Source: Flavobacterium sp. ALJ2 (GTDB lineage Bacteria; Bacteroidota; Bacteroidia; Flavobacteriales; Flavobacteriaceae). Taken from it: a stretch of DNA of 64,000 nt. Of the stretch, positions 1-9,494 are shown piece after piece. The position numbers and the translations under genes are program-made. Every line of letters begins with the position of its first letter. Positions within the stretch are counted from its first letter, which is position 1. The notes beneath the pieces were generated by a model that was given only the letters and a program-made list of their open reading frames with translations, had not been told where the DNA came from and made no database searches. The stretch covers positions 186,001-250,000 of the forward strand of contig NZ_JADNRC010000002.1 of the NCBI RefSeq assembly GCF_015594725.1, in the 5' to 3' direction.

Positions 1-207
1 TTAATTACCGAACAAAATTTATCCAGATTATTGCATTGCATCAAAGAATTAAAACCGCATTATCAGGAAGTAATTCAGTTACGCTATTTTCAGGAAATGA
101 GTTACCAGGAAATTGCCTTTAAAATAAATGAGCCTTTAAGCAATGTGAAAATAAAATTACTTCGTGCTAAGAAATTATTAGCAGAAGTAATAAAAAACAA
201 AAGATAA
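1..207 (+). CDS. RNA polymerase sigma-70 family factor, C-terminal fragment
   Basis: The reading frame is open from the window edge and ends at TAA 205-207, so only the last 68 residues are present. They resemble sigma region 4: a helix-turn-helix with the pattern LRYFQEMSYQEIA, followed by a basic recognition helix (NVKIKLLRAKKLL). This part would contact the -35 element. The next gene is a TonB-type transducer on the same strand. Whether it is an ECF-type or another sigma-70-family factor cannot be decided without the missing N-terminus. Confidence 0.85.
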   Translation, partial: LITEQNLSRLLHCIKELKPHYQEVIQLRYFQEMSYQEIAFKINEPLSNVKIKLLRAKKLLAEVIKNKR

Positions 208-305
208 TTTCCTATCTTTCGCCAAAGGATACAACATCCGCACTTTCCCCCTTAAATAACTAATAACATAACAAAGTTCTTATTATTAACGTTAATTACG
301 TAAAC

Positions 306-313
306 TATTTTTG
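306..313 (+). promoter_or_regulatory. -7 box (TATTTTTG) upstream of the TonB gene
   Basis: This matches the Bacteroidota -7 consensus TAnnTTTG and lies 43 bases before the ATG. No clear TTG -33 element is seen at the usual spacing. Confidence 0.4.
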
Positions 314-355
314 CTTATGATTTAAACTACTACTTAACCTTTAAAACTATGAATT

Positions 356-1174
356 ATGTCAACATCAAGCATCTACGAAAACAAATGGATTGACCTTGTA
401 TTCGAAAACAGAAACAAAGAGTATGGCGCATACCAGTTACGCCATGAAAGTTCAAGAAACTCCTTTAGAGCTCTTCTCATGGGATTAATACTCATTACGA
501 CTGTTGTATGCATTACAATGTTAGTTAGCAAACTAAATCACGTCAATATCTCACCAACACTACCCGATATTCCGGTAATAGAACTAAAATTAACTGACAT
601 TCCGTATGTGACTGAAAAATCGGCAGCAATGCCTGCAGTAAAATCACAACCTACAGAAACTGTTATTGAAAAAAGCCAACTTACTAACCCTACAATTGTA
701 GAAGCAAGTCGAGCTACTCCTGAAATTGCTAAAAACACAGAGAATGCTGTGGTAGTAACACCAACTGAAGGAGGTGCTACAACATCAACTAATACTTTAA
801 CAACTGGAGGAAACGATAGTGAAACTGAAATTGTAAAAACACCTGGTAATGGCAACAAAATTGTAACAACTGGTTCTCTAGACAAGCTACCAGAATTTCC
901 AGGAGGAATAAATAAATTCTACACCTATGTAGGAAATAATTTTAATCGCCCAGAATTAGACAGCGAAAGAACGATTCGTATTTATGTATCATTTGTAATC
1001 GAGAGAGACGGAAGTATGACAGACATCCTTGTAAGAAATGATCCAGGATATGGATTAGGAAAAGAAGCTGTTAGAGTTTTAAAATCTTTAAGAACAAAGT
1101 GGAACCCAGGAATGGTTGATTCTAAGCCTGTTCGTACCGCATATAATCTGCCAATTACAATAAAAACAGAGTAA
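356..1174 (+). CDS. TonB-family energy transducer
   Basis: This inner-membrane protein probably couples the proton motive force to outer-membrane TonB-dependent receptors. The cytoplasmic N-terminus carries the ENRNKEYGAYQLR motif common in Bacteroidota TonB proteins. One membrane segment lies at about residues 38-57, followed by a Thr/Pro/Glu-rich periplasmic linker to about 175. A TonB C-terminal domain (about 177-272) begins LPEFPGGINKFYTYV and contains the YVSFVIERDG strand. No ExbB/ExbD genes are in the window. Candidate partners here are the receptors at 21621-23738 and 27616-30030, but that pairing is inference. Confidence 0.88.
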   Translation: MSTSSIYENKWIDLVFENRNKEYGAYQLRHESSRNSFRALLMGLILITTVVCITMLVSKLNHVNISPTLPDIPVIELKLTDIPYVTEKSAAMPAVKSQPTETVIEKSQLTNPTIVEASRATPEIAKNTENAVVVTPTEGGATTSTNTLTTGGNDSETEIVKTPGNGNKIVTTGSLDKLPEFPGGINKFYTYVGNNFNRPELDSERTIRIYVSFVIERDGSMTDILVRNDPGYGLGKEAVRVLKSLRTKWNPGMVDSKPVRTAYNLPITIKTE

Positions 1175-1185
1175 AATATAAAACT

Positions 1186-1213
1186 AAAGAGGCAGTCCTT
1201 AGACAGCCTCTTT
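1186..1213. terminator. bidirectional hairpin terminator
   Basis: AAAGAGGC and GCCTCTTT form a perfect 8-bp stem between two convergent genes, with A- and T-rich flanks usable in both directions. Confidence 0.75.
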
Positions 1214-1240
1214 AATGTTTAAATCTAAAAACACATCTAA

Positions 1241-2110
1241 TTATTTTTTAGTAGTTTTCTTAACTGTTTTTTTAGCAGTCGCTTTCTTTACTGAAGCTGG
1301 CACAGTATTAACTATTTTTTGTTGAACATATGGTTTATACACCCCATCTTTTTCAGCTCTTTTTTTAGCATCTTCAGCTCTTTGTTTAGGATCTGGATGT
1401 GAACTCATCATTTTATCTAAAAAAGACCCTTCGGCGCCTTCACTCATCTTTGCAAGAATTCTAAATGCAGATTCTTCGGCATTAACATTATAACCATTCT
1501 TTTTCAAAAAATCATATGAAAACAAATCTGCTTCTGATTCTTGTGTTCTACTGTGCTTACTATCAATCATAGCACTTCCAATTTTTCCCAGTTGAGTTTC
1601 GGTAAGCGCTGCAATTTTTCCTGACTGTGAAGATACCGCATCAATTAAAGCTTCTTTTCTATAAGCTGCCTTCATTCCATCTCTTGAATCATGATTAGCT
1701 ACGTGACCAATTTCATGCCCAATAACTGCAAGCAATTCATTATCATCCATTATATCCATTAAACCTGAATATACGCGAACACTACCATCAGCAGTTGCAA
1801 AAGCATTTACTTCTTTTAGCATATAAACTTTATAATTTAAAGTATATCCATTACCCGAAGTATGTTTTCCAAACAATCTGTTTAATCGTATTGCATATCC
1901 ATCTGTCGCTGGTGCAACTTGATTTTTGGCATCCATTTCAGCAACTGCTGCTTTTGATAAAGCTGCAGCATCGGCATCACTAAATGTAAATCCTGCATAC
2001 CCTTTTTGAACAGCTCCTAAAGCTTTTTCTCCTAAATTTATTTGTGCATTAGCTTTTGTAAATCCAAAAGTTGCCAGCAATACAATTAATGCTATAGATT
2101 TTTTTTTCAT
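1241..2110 (-). CDS. M48-family zinc metallopeptidase, exported
   Basis: A hydrophobic signal sequence (residues 1-22) precedes a peptidase M48 domain. The zinc motif HEIGH has H132, E133 and H136, and the third ligand lies in ESEAD (E191). The family includes Oma1/LoiP/BepA-type envelope quality-control proteases. At 289 residues it has only the catalytic domain plus a Lys/Ala-rich tail of about 25 residues, and no TPR module like that of BepA. It is a monocistronic gene convergent with the TonB gene. The substrate is unknown. Confidence 0.9.
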   Translation of the reverse strand: MKKKSIALIVLLATFGFTKANAQINLGEKALGAVQKGYAGFTFSDADAAALSKAAVAEMDAKNQVAPATDGYAIRLNRLFGKHTSGNGYTLNYKVYMLKEVNAFATADGSVRVYSGLMDIMDDNELLAVIGHEIGHVANHDSRDGMKAAYRKEALIDAVSSQSGKIAALTETQLGKIGSAMIDSKHSRTQESEADLFSYDFLKKNGYNVNAEESAFRILAKMSEGAEGSFLDKMMSSHPDPKQRAEDAKKRAEKDGVYKPYVQQKIVNTVPASVKKATAKKTVKKTTKK

Positions 2111-2135
2111 ATTTTTAATGTTAAATTAACCATAA

Positions 2136-2143
2136 CAAATATA
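2136..2143 (-). promoter_or_regulatory. -7 box (TATATTTG) of the M48 peptidase gene
   Basis: The complement of CAAATATA matches TAnnTTTG and lies 26 bases upstream of the start codon. Confidence 0.5.
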
Positions 2144-2331
2144 ATACATCTTTAAAATACTCATCCAATGAAAAACTAATTAATTTTAGAAGAAAAAAAC
2201 ATTCCATAATTCTATAAACTAAAATTATTTATTGTAATTATCATTAAAATAAAATTCATGTATTTTCTTTCATCAATAATCCATAAAGCAAAATTAAAGC
2301 ATAAACAAATAAACAAATAAGCAACATTGCT

Positions 2332-2339
2332 TATCTTTG
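2332..2339 (+). promoter_or_regulatory. -7 box (TATCTTTG) upstream of lipA
   Basis: This TAnnTTTG match lies 17 bases before the lipA ATG, implying a leader of roughly 10 bases. It probably drives lipA and the closely spaced gap and histidine-kinase genes. Confidence 0.5.
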
Positions 2340-2356
2340 TACTTTGAATATTAAAT

Positions 2357-3226
2357 ATGGAAAGCGTTATAGATAATAATTTACCTATTGGAAAACCAAA
2401 ATGGTTGAAGGTAAAACTCCCAATTGGACAAAAATATACCGAACTACGTGGTTTGGTAGATAAATATAGTTTAAATACAATTTGCACTTCTGGTAGCTGC
2501 CCGAATATGGGTGAATGCTGGGGAGAAGGAACTGCTACTTTTATGATTTTAGGTAACGTTTGTACACGTTCTTGTGGTTTTTGTGGTGTAAAAACCGGAA
2601 GACCTGAAACTGTAGATTGGGACGAACCAGAAAAAGTAGCACGCTCTATTAAAATCATGAACATCAAGCACGCTGTTATAACAAGTGTCGATAGAGATGA
2701 TTTAAAAGATGGTGGTTCGATTATTTGGATTGAAACTGTCAAAGCAATACGACGTATGAATCCGAATACGACTTTAGAGACGTTAATTCCTGATTTTCAA
2801 GGAATAGAAAGAAACATTGACCGAATTGTAGAAGCTAATCCTGAAGTGGTTTCTCATAACGTAGAAACCGTTCGTCGATTAACTCGTGAAGTACGCATAC
2901 AAGCTAAATATGACCGTAGCCTAGAAGTATTACGCTACTTAAAAGAAAAAGGAATCAACAGAACCAAGTCTGGAATCATGCTTGGACTTGGAGAAACCGA
3001 AGAAGAAGTATTTCAAACTATGACCGATTTACGTAATGCAAACGTAGATGTAGTAACGATTGGACAATATTTACAACCAAGTAAAAAACATTTACCTGTA
3101 AAAGAATTTATCACTCCAGATCAATTCGCTAAATATGAAAAATTCGGACTAGAATTAGGCTTTCGCCATGTCGAAAGCGGTCCGCTAGTACGTTCATCTT
3201 ACAAAGCGCAAAAACATATTCTTTAG
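2357..3226 (+). CDS. lipA: lipoyl synthase
   Basis: This radical-SAM enzyme inserts two sulfurs into octanoyl groups on E2 subunits and GcvH to make lipoate. Both cluster motifs are intact. The auxiliary cluster ligands are C43, C48 and C54 ([12 protein letters not shown]), and the radical-SAM CxxxCxxC is C69, C73 and C76. The C-terminal RSSYKA carries the serine that ligates the auxiliary cluster in this family. The length of 289 residues is typical. The gap gene follows 27 bases downstream on the same strand. Confidence 0.97.
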   Translation: MESVIDNNLPIGKPKWLKVKLPIGQKYTELRGLVDKYSLNTICTSGSCPNMGECWGEGTATFMILGNVCTRSCGFCGVKTGRPETVDWDEPEKVARSIKIMNIKHAVITSVDRDDLKDGGSIIWIETVKAIRRMNPNTTLETLIPDFQGIERNIDRIVEANPEVVSHNVETVRRLTREVRIQAKYDRSLEVLRYLKEKGINRTKSGIMLGLGETEEEVFQTMTDLRNANVDVVTIGQYLQPSKKHLPVKEFITPDQFAKYEKFGLELGFRHVESGPLVRSSYKAQKHIL

Positions 3227-3253
3227 TTACTAAATGTTGAATATTTTATTTTA

Positions 3254-4258
3254 ATGAATAAAAAAACACGAATTGCTATTAATGGTTTCGGAAGAATTGG
3301 TCGAAACTTGTTTAGATTACTTTTAAACCATCCCGAAATTGAAGTTGTTGCTATAAATGATATTGCCGACACTAAAACAATGGCACACCTAATTAAATAC
3401 GATAGTATCCATGGTGTATTACCATATGTAGTTAGTAGTGATGAAAATGGAATAATCGTTAACGAAAGACACTTTTTGTTTTTCCACGAGAAAAACATTT
3501 CAAGCTTAAATTGGAAAGACTGTGATATAGATTATGTCATAGAATCAACTGGAAAATATAAAACGTATGAAGAAATTAATGCGCATATTATTGCCGGAGC
3601 AAAAAAAGTAATTCTGTCCGCTCCTTCTGAAGTTGACACCATTAAAACAGTTGTTTTGGGTGTAAACGAAGAAATATTAGACGGAACTGAAACAATAATA
3701 TCTAATGCGAGCTGCACAACAAATAATGCTGCTCCAATGATAAAAATAATCGATGATCTTTGTGGTATCGAGCAGGCCTACATTACTACGATACACTCAT
3801 ACACGACAGATCAGAGTCTGCACGATCAACCCCATAAAGATTTGCGCAGAGCTAGAGGTGCGAGCCAATCAATTGTTCCTACAACAACGGGCGCAGCTAA
3901 AGCATTAACAAAGATTTTTCCTAAATTGCAAAATAAAATTGGCGGTTGCGGTATTCGCGTTCCTGTTCCCGATGGTTCATTAACCGATATTACATTTAAT
4001 GTAAAACGTGCCGTTTCAATTGAAGAAATTAATGAAGCATTTCAAAATGCTGCTAAAACTAGTTTAAAAGGAATTTTGGATTACACTGAGGATCCTATTG
4101 TATCTGTTGATATTATTGGAAATCATAATTCCTGTTTATTTGATGCACAACTTACTTCTGTAATCGACAAAATGGTTAAAGTTGTAGGTTGGTACGACAA
4201 TGAAATTGGCTATTCATCTAGATTAATCGATTTAATATTGCTGACAAAAAAAAAATAA
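3254..4258 (+). CDS. gap: type I glyceraldehyde-3-phosphate dehydrogenase
   Basis: The enzyme oxidises glyceraldehyde-3-phosphate to 1,3-bisphosphoglycerate. The N-terminal Rossmann motif is INGFGRIGR (10-18), the active site is SNASCTTN with C154, and the family WYDNEIGYSSR motif is near the end. The length of 334 residues is normal. The gene sits 27 bases after lipA and 26 before the histidine kinase, suggesting one transcript. The sequence does not show whether it prefers NAD or NADP. Confidence 0.95.
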   Translation: MNKKTRIAINGFGRIGRNLFRLLLNHPEIEVVAINDIADTKTMAHLIKYDSIHGVLPYVVSSDENGIIVNERHFLFFHEKNISSLNWKDCDIDYVIESTGKYKTYEEINAHIIAGAKKVILSAPSEVDTIKTVVLGVNEEILDGTETIISNASCTTNNAAPMIKIIDDLCGIEQAYITTIHSYTTDQSLHDQPHKDLRRARGASQSIVPTTTGAAKALTKIFPKLQNKIGGCGIRVPVPDGSLTDITFNVKRAVSIEEINEAFQNAAKTSLKGILDYTEDPIVSVDIIGNHNSCLFDAQLTSVIDKMVKVVGWYDNEIGYSSRLIDLILLTKKK

Positions 4259-4284
4259 ACTAATTATAAAAAGTATTACAACAC

Positions 4285-6465
4285 ATGAAATACCTTTTTA
4301 TTATAATCAGTTTTTTCAGTTCATTTTTGTATTCCCAGCTCATCCGGAATACAGATAGTGCCGTGTATTATGACGAATTGGCTAATTCTAGTCTTGAGTC
4401 TAACAAATACAACCAAGCACTTATATTTACCGAAAAATCAATCCTTTTTTGCGAAGCTAATCATAAAACAGAAAGCCAAGCCAATCAAACTTTTAAGCTT
4501 GGTAAAATTTACTATAATCAAAAAAAATACAACGAAGCTTTAACCAACTTCAACAAAAGTCTTGCTTTACTTAAAAACAAGCCTTCTACAATTACTAAAG
4601 CGCTTGCTCTTCATTATATTGGCATAACAAATACCGAAAAAGGAAATCATCATCTCGCTCAAACTTATTTTAAGAAATCAGAATCTGTTTTCAAACAATT
4701 GAACATTATTGACTCGACTCAAGTTCTAAACCTTCAAAAGGGAATAGCCTTAAAAGCCAATAACGAATATGACTTGGCTATCGCTATTTTTAAAAAAATA
4801 ATTAAGGAACCAGACAGTAGATCTATGTTAAGAACAAAAACTGATGCATATTATCAGCTTGGCCTTATAGAAAAACATCTAAATAGAAATAAAACTACCA
4901 TATACTATCTTGACAAAGCACTAGAGCTGTCTTCAAAGAGCAATGATCTTAACCAAAAATCAATTATTTTATTAGCACTTAGCCAATTTTACAAAACACA
5001 TAAAGACTACGACAGAGCCTATACCTACCTAGACGAGCATTACCAATTAAAAAACTATATATACAAATTAAAAACCTCAAAACTTGATTTTGATGATTTT
5101 AAAAAATTTAAGGATAAAGAGGTCATAAACACTGCGCTTCAAAAAGAAAAAAAAGATCTTGAAGATAAAAAAACATACAAATATTCTAAATTAATAAGTA
5201 TTCTTGCCATTGCATTAATCTCTATTTTATCGCTTTTAAGTTTATCTCTTTATAAAAACAACATTATTCGAAATCAGAACAACATCCTTTTAAGAGAGAA
5301 AAACAATGAATTGGTCATTGCAAAGAACAAAGCTGAAAAAGCATCAAAAGCAAGATCTGAATTTTTATCGACTGTTAGTCATGAACTCCGAACTCCTCTT
5401 AATGCGATTAATGGAATCACTCATTTATTAATAGAAGATAATCCTAAGAAATCACAAAAAAAATATCTAGAATCATTAAAGTTTTCAGGGAATTATTTAA
5501 CTACATTTATCAATGAAATTCTTGAAATTAATAAAATTGATTCTAACAAACTTGAAATAGAATCGATAAGTTTTAATCTAAAAGAATTACTAATAAACAT
5601 ACAACGTTCTTTAAAAGAATTAGCTACAGCCAATAAAAACTATTTTAATTTAGAAATTGACGAAAGTATTCCAGACAATTTAATTGGTGACCCAACCAAA
5701 TTGTCTCAAATAATAATGAACCTAATTAATAACGCCTTAAAATTCACTGAAAATGGACGAGTGAATGTAATTGTAAAACTACATTCATTAAAAGACGAAA
5801 AAGCAACTATTTATTTTGAAATAGTTGATACCGGAATAGGAATCCCAGAAGATAAACTACAAACTGTTTTCGAAAGTTTTTCGCAAGGTTCAATAGAAGT
5901 CAATCGAAAATATGGAGGAACTGGCTTAGGACTTACAATTGTAAAAAAATTAACCGAAATGCTAGGTGGGGAGATCAATCTTAAAAGTGAAGTTGACAAA
6001 GGTTCTACATTCACATTTAGATTAAAATTTAAAATAGACAACGAACCATTAGCAATTAAAGAAGAAACCAAATTGTATAACGACTACGATCTAAAAGGCA
6101 AAAACATTCTGTTGATAGAAGACAACAGAATCAACCAAATGATTACTCGAAAGATGCTTGAAAACAAAGACATAACTTGCGAGGTAATCGACAATGGAGA
6201 GGAAGCAATTGAATTATTAAAAATCAAACGATTTGATATGATCTTAATGGATGTTCATTTACCAGGAATAAACGGAACTACTGCAACAAAATATATTCGT
6301 GAATTTGACAAAATAACTCCAATTATTGCATTAACTGCTATTTCATTAGATGAGAACAGGGAAATGCTATTATCTTTCGGGATGAACGACGTAATAACAA
6401 AACCCTTTGTTCCTGATGAATTTTATAGCATTATTGCGAAATGTTTTAACGCATGTACCAATTAA
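4285..6465 (+). CDS. hybrid sensor histidine kinase/response regulator with TPR sensor region
   Basis: A signal sequence (1-18) leads into a periplasmic region of tetratricopeptide-like repeats (about 20-260), then one membrane segment (about 302-323) and a coiled coil. The HisKA domain has its phospho-acceptor in SHELRTP (H366). The ATPase domain shows the N box (NLINNALKF, 479-487), DTGIG (515-519) and GGTGLGL (544-550). A C-terminal receiver domain (about 606-726) has the acidic pair E612/D613, phospho-acceptor D656 and the KPF lysine. There is no DNA-binding output domain, so signalling must pass on by phosphorelay or protein contact. The signal sensed is unknown. Confidence 0.92.
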   Translation: MKYLFIIISFFSSFLYSQLIRNTDSAVYYDELANSSLESNKYNQALIFTEKSILFCEANHKTESQANQTFKLGKIYYNQKKYNEALTNFNKSLALLKNKPSTITKALALHYIGITNTEKGNHHLAQTYFKKSESVFKQLNIIDSTQVLNLQKGIALKANNEYDLAIAIFKKIIKEPDSRSMLRTKTDAYYQLGLIEKHLNRNKTTIYYLDKALELSSKSNDLNQKSIILLALSQFYKTHKDYDRAYTYLDEHYQLKNYIYKLKTSKLDFDDFKKFKDKEVINTALQKEKKDLEDKKTYKYSKLISILAIALISILSLLSLSLYKNNIIRNQNNILLREKNNELVIAKNKAEKASKARSEFLSTVSHELRTPLNAINGITHLLIEDNPKKSQKKYLESLKFSGNYLTTFINEILEINKIDSNKLEIESISFNLKELLINIQRSLKELATANKNYFNLEIDESIPDNLIGDPTKLSQIIMNLINNALKFTENGRVNVIVKLHSLKDEKATIYFEIVDTGIGIPEDKLQTVFESFSQGSIEVNRKYGGTGLGLTIVKKLTEMLGGEINLKSEVDKGSTFTFRLKFKIDNEPLAIKEETKLYNDYDLKGKNILLIEDNRINQMITRKMLENKDITCEVIDNGEEAIELLKIKRFDMILMDVHLPGINGTTATKYIREFDKITPIIALTAISLDENREMLLSFGMNDVITKPFVPDEFYSIIAKCFNACTN

Positions 6466-7274
6466 TACTCTAAAATCAAGTTTTTTATCAAAGCTCTTAC
6501 TTTAGGCTCAGCCATTTTTGCTGCCTCAAGAACTTCATCATGTGAAATTGTATCTATACTTTCTTCATTACCCATGTCAGTAATTACTGAGATACCAAAC
6601 GTTTCAACGTTCATATGACGGGCTACGATAACTTCTGGTACTGTAGACATTCCTACACAATCTGCTCCAAGAATTTTTACCATTTTATATTCAGCCAAAG
6701 TTTCAAAAGTTGGCCCTTGCAAACCAAAATAAATTCCATCATGAATTTCTATATTCAATCTTGATGCAATTTCTTTACTTTTAATGATCATTTTTCTAGA
6801 ATATGGCTCACTCATATTTACAAATCGAGGCCCAAAACGCTCATCATTTTTACCTCGCAAAGGATGCTCCGGAGCAAAGTTAATATGATCTTTAATAATC
6901 ACTATAGAACCTACTTTATAATCTGCATTTACTCCTCCTGAAGCATTTGAAACTAATAATTTAGTAACCCCTAAAAACTTCATTACACGAACCGGAAAAG
7001 TAACCTCTTCCATTGTGTATCCTTCGTAAAAATGAAAGCGCCCTTGCATTGCAACAACTTTTTTATCTCCAATAGTTCCAAAAACTAAAGCACCTTTATG
7101 CCCTTGAACTGTAGATACTGGAAAATTTGGAATTTCATTGTATGGCAATGTAAACTCTATTTCAATATCATTTGTAAAGCCACCTAGTCCTGAACCCAAA
7201 ATTACACCGTATTCTGGTGTGAACTGCGTTTTTGACTTTATATAACTAACTGTTTCCTGAACTTTTTCCCACAT
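6462..7274 (-). CDS. purine-nucleoside phosphorylase
   Basis: The protein is homologous to the trimeric PNP/MTAP family, which cleaves purine nucleosides with phosphate. It carries GSGLGGF (27-33) at the phosphate site, the ASGGVN motif, FGLQGPTFETLAEY and GMSTVPEV. The length of 270 residues fits PNP, and the conserved base-recognition region VITDMG follows. The gene overlaps the 3' end of lpxK by 29 bases, which suggests translational coupling. It also overlaps the convergent histidine-kinase gene by 4 bases. Confidence 0.93.
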   Translation of the reverse strand: MWEKVQETVSYIKSKTQFTPEYGVILGSGLGGFTNDIEIEFTLPYNEIPNFPVSTVQGHKGALVFGTIGDKKVVAMQGRFHFYEGYTMEEVTFPVRVMKFLGVTKLLVSNASGGVNADYKVGSIVIIKDHINFAPEHPLRGKNDERFGPRFVNMSEPYSRKMIIKSKEIASRLNIEIHDGIYFGLQGPTFETLAEYKMVKILGADCVGMSTVPEVIVARHMNVETFGISVITDMGNEESIDTISHDEVLEAAKMAEPKVRALIKNLILEY

Positions 7275-8271
7275 AATTTAAAATTGTTATATCAAAATTA
7301 TTTTGATAATTAATAAAAGTACTTTTTATTGGCAAATAATATAATTGCGGCGCAATATTAGTGCCTTTTAACCGAACATAATCTTTTTCGGTTGTAATAA
7401 TTTTATGTTCTTTCGCTTTATTCGCAATCGTTATAATATCTACTTCTGTAAAATGATGATGATCAGGGAATGTAAGACACTCATCGTCATTCGATTTTAA
7501 AAACTTAAAAAATGGAGCTGGTTTTGCAATTCCGGCTAAAAGCAATTTTTGCTCATCTTTAATTTCTGCAACAACTAATTTTTCATTTTGAGAATAAACA
7601 CAATCATCATAATCAATATAGGTAAAATAGAGTTCTTGTGAAGCTTTTAATTTTAATTTTCTACGAATATTTTCTTGCTCATACTTCTCAAGGCTTGCTG
7701 GGCATTTGGTAACAATAACAATGTTAGCACGTTTTGCTCCGCTCCTACTCTCTCGCAAATTCCCTGTTGGCAGCATCCAATCATCTACATATAAATCGCC
7801 ATACGAAGTTAGTAAAATATAAAATCCTGCTTTTACTTTTCGGTGTTGGAAAGCATCATCAAGTAAAATAATCTCAGGCTTTATAGGTTGCGAAAGTAAT
7901 TGCTGAATTCCATTTGTTCTATTTGCATCTACAGCAACTTGAATATTCTTAAACTTATGAAAAAACTGAAAAGGTTCATCGCCTAATATAACAGCGTTTG
8001 AAGTTTTATCGGCAAGAACAAAACCTTCTGATTGTCGCTTATAACCCCGACTAAGAGTTGCCACCTGATATTTATTTGATAATAATCGAATTAAATATTC
8101 TATTTGTGGTGTTTTTCCAGTTCCTCCCACGCTAAGATTCCCAACCGCAATGATCGGAACATCAAATGAAGTTGATTTTAAAATTCCTTTATCAAAAAGA
8201 AAATTCCGAATGCTAGTGATGATTCCATATAAAATGGCAAATGGGAAAAGTATTTTTCGAAGTAAATTCAT
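7246..8271 (-). CDS. lpxK: tetraacyldisaccharide 4'-kinase
   Basis: LpxK phosphorylates the lipid A disaccharide at the 4' position on the inner membrane. The N-terminus is a hydrophobic membrane anchor (about 5-22). The P-loop is GNLSVGGTGKTP (44-55), and LLDDAFQHR is the conserved catalytic region. The length of 341 residues is typical. The gene is upstream of and overlapping the purine nucleoside phosphorylase gene. The Nif3-like gene diverges from its start. Confidence 0.95.
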   Translation of the reverse strand: MNLLRKILFPFAILYGIITSIRNFLFDKGILKSTSFDVPIIAVGNLSVGGTGKTPQIEYLIRLLSNKYQVATLSRGYKRQSEGFVLADKTSNAVILGDEPFQFFHKFKNIQVAVDANRTNGIQQLLSQPIKPEIILLDDAFQHRKVKAGFYILLTSYGDLYVDDWMLPTGNLRESRSGAKRANIVIVTKCPASLEKYEQENIRRKLKLKASQELYFTYIDYDDCVYSQNEKLVVAEIKDEQKLLLAGIAKPAPFFKFLKSNDDECLTFPDHHHFTEVDIITIANKAKEHKIITTEKDYVRLKGTNIAPQLYYLPIKSTFINYQNNFDITILNYVGKSSGNS

Positions 8272-8396
8272 AATACGAAAGTAAATTTTTTATTTCAAAG
8301 TTGATTTGTTTATTCGTTAATTTGTTGTTCAAAAATTTGATTGGATTATTTCATAATTACAAAATTCGAACAATCCAATCATCTAAAAATCTAAAA

Positions 8397-9491
8397 ATGA
8401 AAATACAAGAAATACTTTCTGTTCTTGAAGAAATGGCACCTTTGGGTTATGCAGAAGATTTTGACAATGTTGGATTATTAGTAGGTAATTCTTCAACAGA
8501 AGCCACAGGAGTTTTAGTATGTCATGATGCACTTGAAAATGTAATTGATGAAGCAATTAGCAAAAACTGCAATCTTGTAGTTTGTTTTCACCCCATTTTA
8601 TTTTCTGGCATAAAAAAAATAACTGGCAAAAATTATGTAGAGCGTGCTATTCTTAAAGCTATAAAAAATGATGTTGCTATTTATGCCGTTCACACTGCAT
8701 TAGACAATCACTCCCAAGGTGTAAATAAAATATTCTGCGATGCTTTAGGTTTGATAAATACTAAAGTTCTGATTCCGAAACAAAACTATATCCAAAAACT
8801 TGTAACCTATACAGTTCCCTCTAATTCCGAAAAAGTCCGCAATGCCTTATTTGAAGCTGGAGCAGGAAATATCGGGAATTATGACAATTGTAGTTTTAAT
8901 ACCGAAGGTTTTTTTACTTTTAAAGGAAATGAGAACAGCAATCCTGTTATTGGAGAAAAAGAAAAACTGCATACTGGGAATGAAATAAAAATTGAAGTTG
9001 TTTTTGAAAAACACTTACAATCAAAAATTTTAAAAGCTCTTTTTGCTACTCATATTTATGAAGAAGTCGCTTATGAAATTTATGATTTGCAAAATGCACA
9101 CCAAAATATAGGCTTAGGTATGATTGGAGAATTTGAAACTCCGATGAACGAATCTGATTTTTTACCTTTTGTAAAACAGAAAATGATAGCTGATGGCATT
9201 AGGCATTCTGCTTATATCGGGAAAAAAATCCATAAAGTTGCTGTTCTTGGAGGTTCTGGAAGTTTTGCGATAAAAAATGCAATTCAGGCTGGAGCCGATG
9301 CTTTTTTGACAGCTGATTTAAAATACCATCAGTTTTATGAAGCCGAAAATCGATTACTATTAGCTGATATTGGACATTTTGAAAGCGAACGTTATACAAA
9401 AAATTATATTGTTGATTATCTTCGGAAAAAAATCCTTAATTTTGCAATCATTTTATCAGAAGAAAATACAAATCCAGTTAAGTACTTATAG
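8397..9491 (+). CDS. Nif3-like dinuclear metal centre protein
   Basis: This is a member of the Nif3/YbgI/YqfO family of hexameric proteins with a two-metal site. The N-terminal half contains DNVGLLVGN and CFHPILFSG, and the C-terminal half has GGSGSF and DIGHFESE, which supply the other metal ligands. An insert of about 120 residues between the halves is the PII/CutA-like domain of the longer YqfO-type members. The start is placed at the ATG for MKIQEILSVLEEM, because residues read further upstream do not resemble the family. The function is unknown; a role as GTP cyclohydrolase 1 type 2 is a database name only. The next gene starts 3 bases after the stop. Confidence 0.92.
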   Translation: MKIQEILSVLEEMAPLGYAEDFDNVGLLVGNSSTEATGVLVCHDALENVIDEAISKNCNLVVCFHPILFSGIKKITGKNYVERAILKAIKNDVAIYAVHTALDNHSQGVNKIFCDALGLINTKVLIPKQNYIQKLVTYTVPSNSEKVRNALFEAGAGNIGNYDNCSFNTEGFFTFKGNENSNPVIGEKEKLHTGNEIKIEVVFEKHLQSKILKALFATHIYEEVAYEIYDLQNAHQNIGLGMIGEFETPMNESDFLPFVKQKMIADGIRHSAYIGKKIHKVAVLGGSGSFAIKNAIQAGADAFLTADLKYHQFYEAENRLLLADIGHFESERYTKNYIVDYLRKKILNFAIILSEENTNPVKYL

Positions 9492-9494
9492 AAT

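Noticed and set aside
2212..2742. Long minus-strand frame opposite lipA
   Set aside because: It is antisense to the highly conserved lipA coding sequence and has no family resemblance; it reflects codon bias on the other strand.
8301..8396. N-terminal extension of the Nif3-like protein
   Set aside because: Residues encoded there are low-complexity and unlike the family; the ATG at 8397 gives the standard N-terminus.
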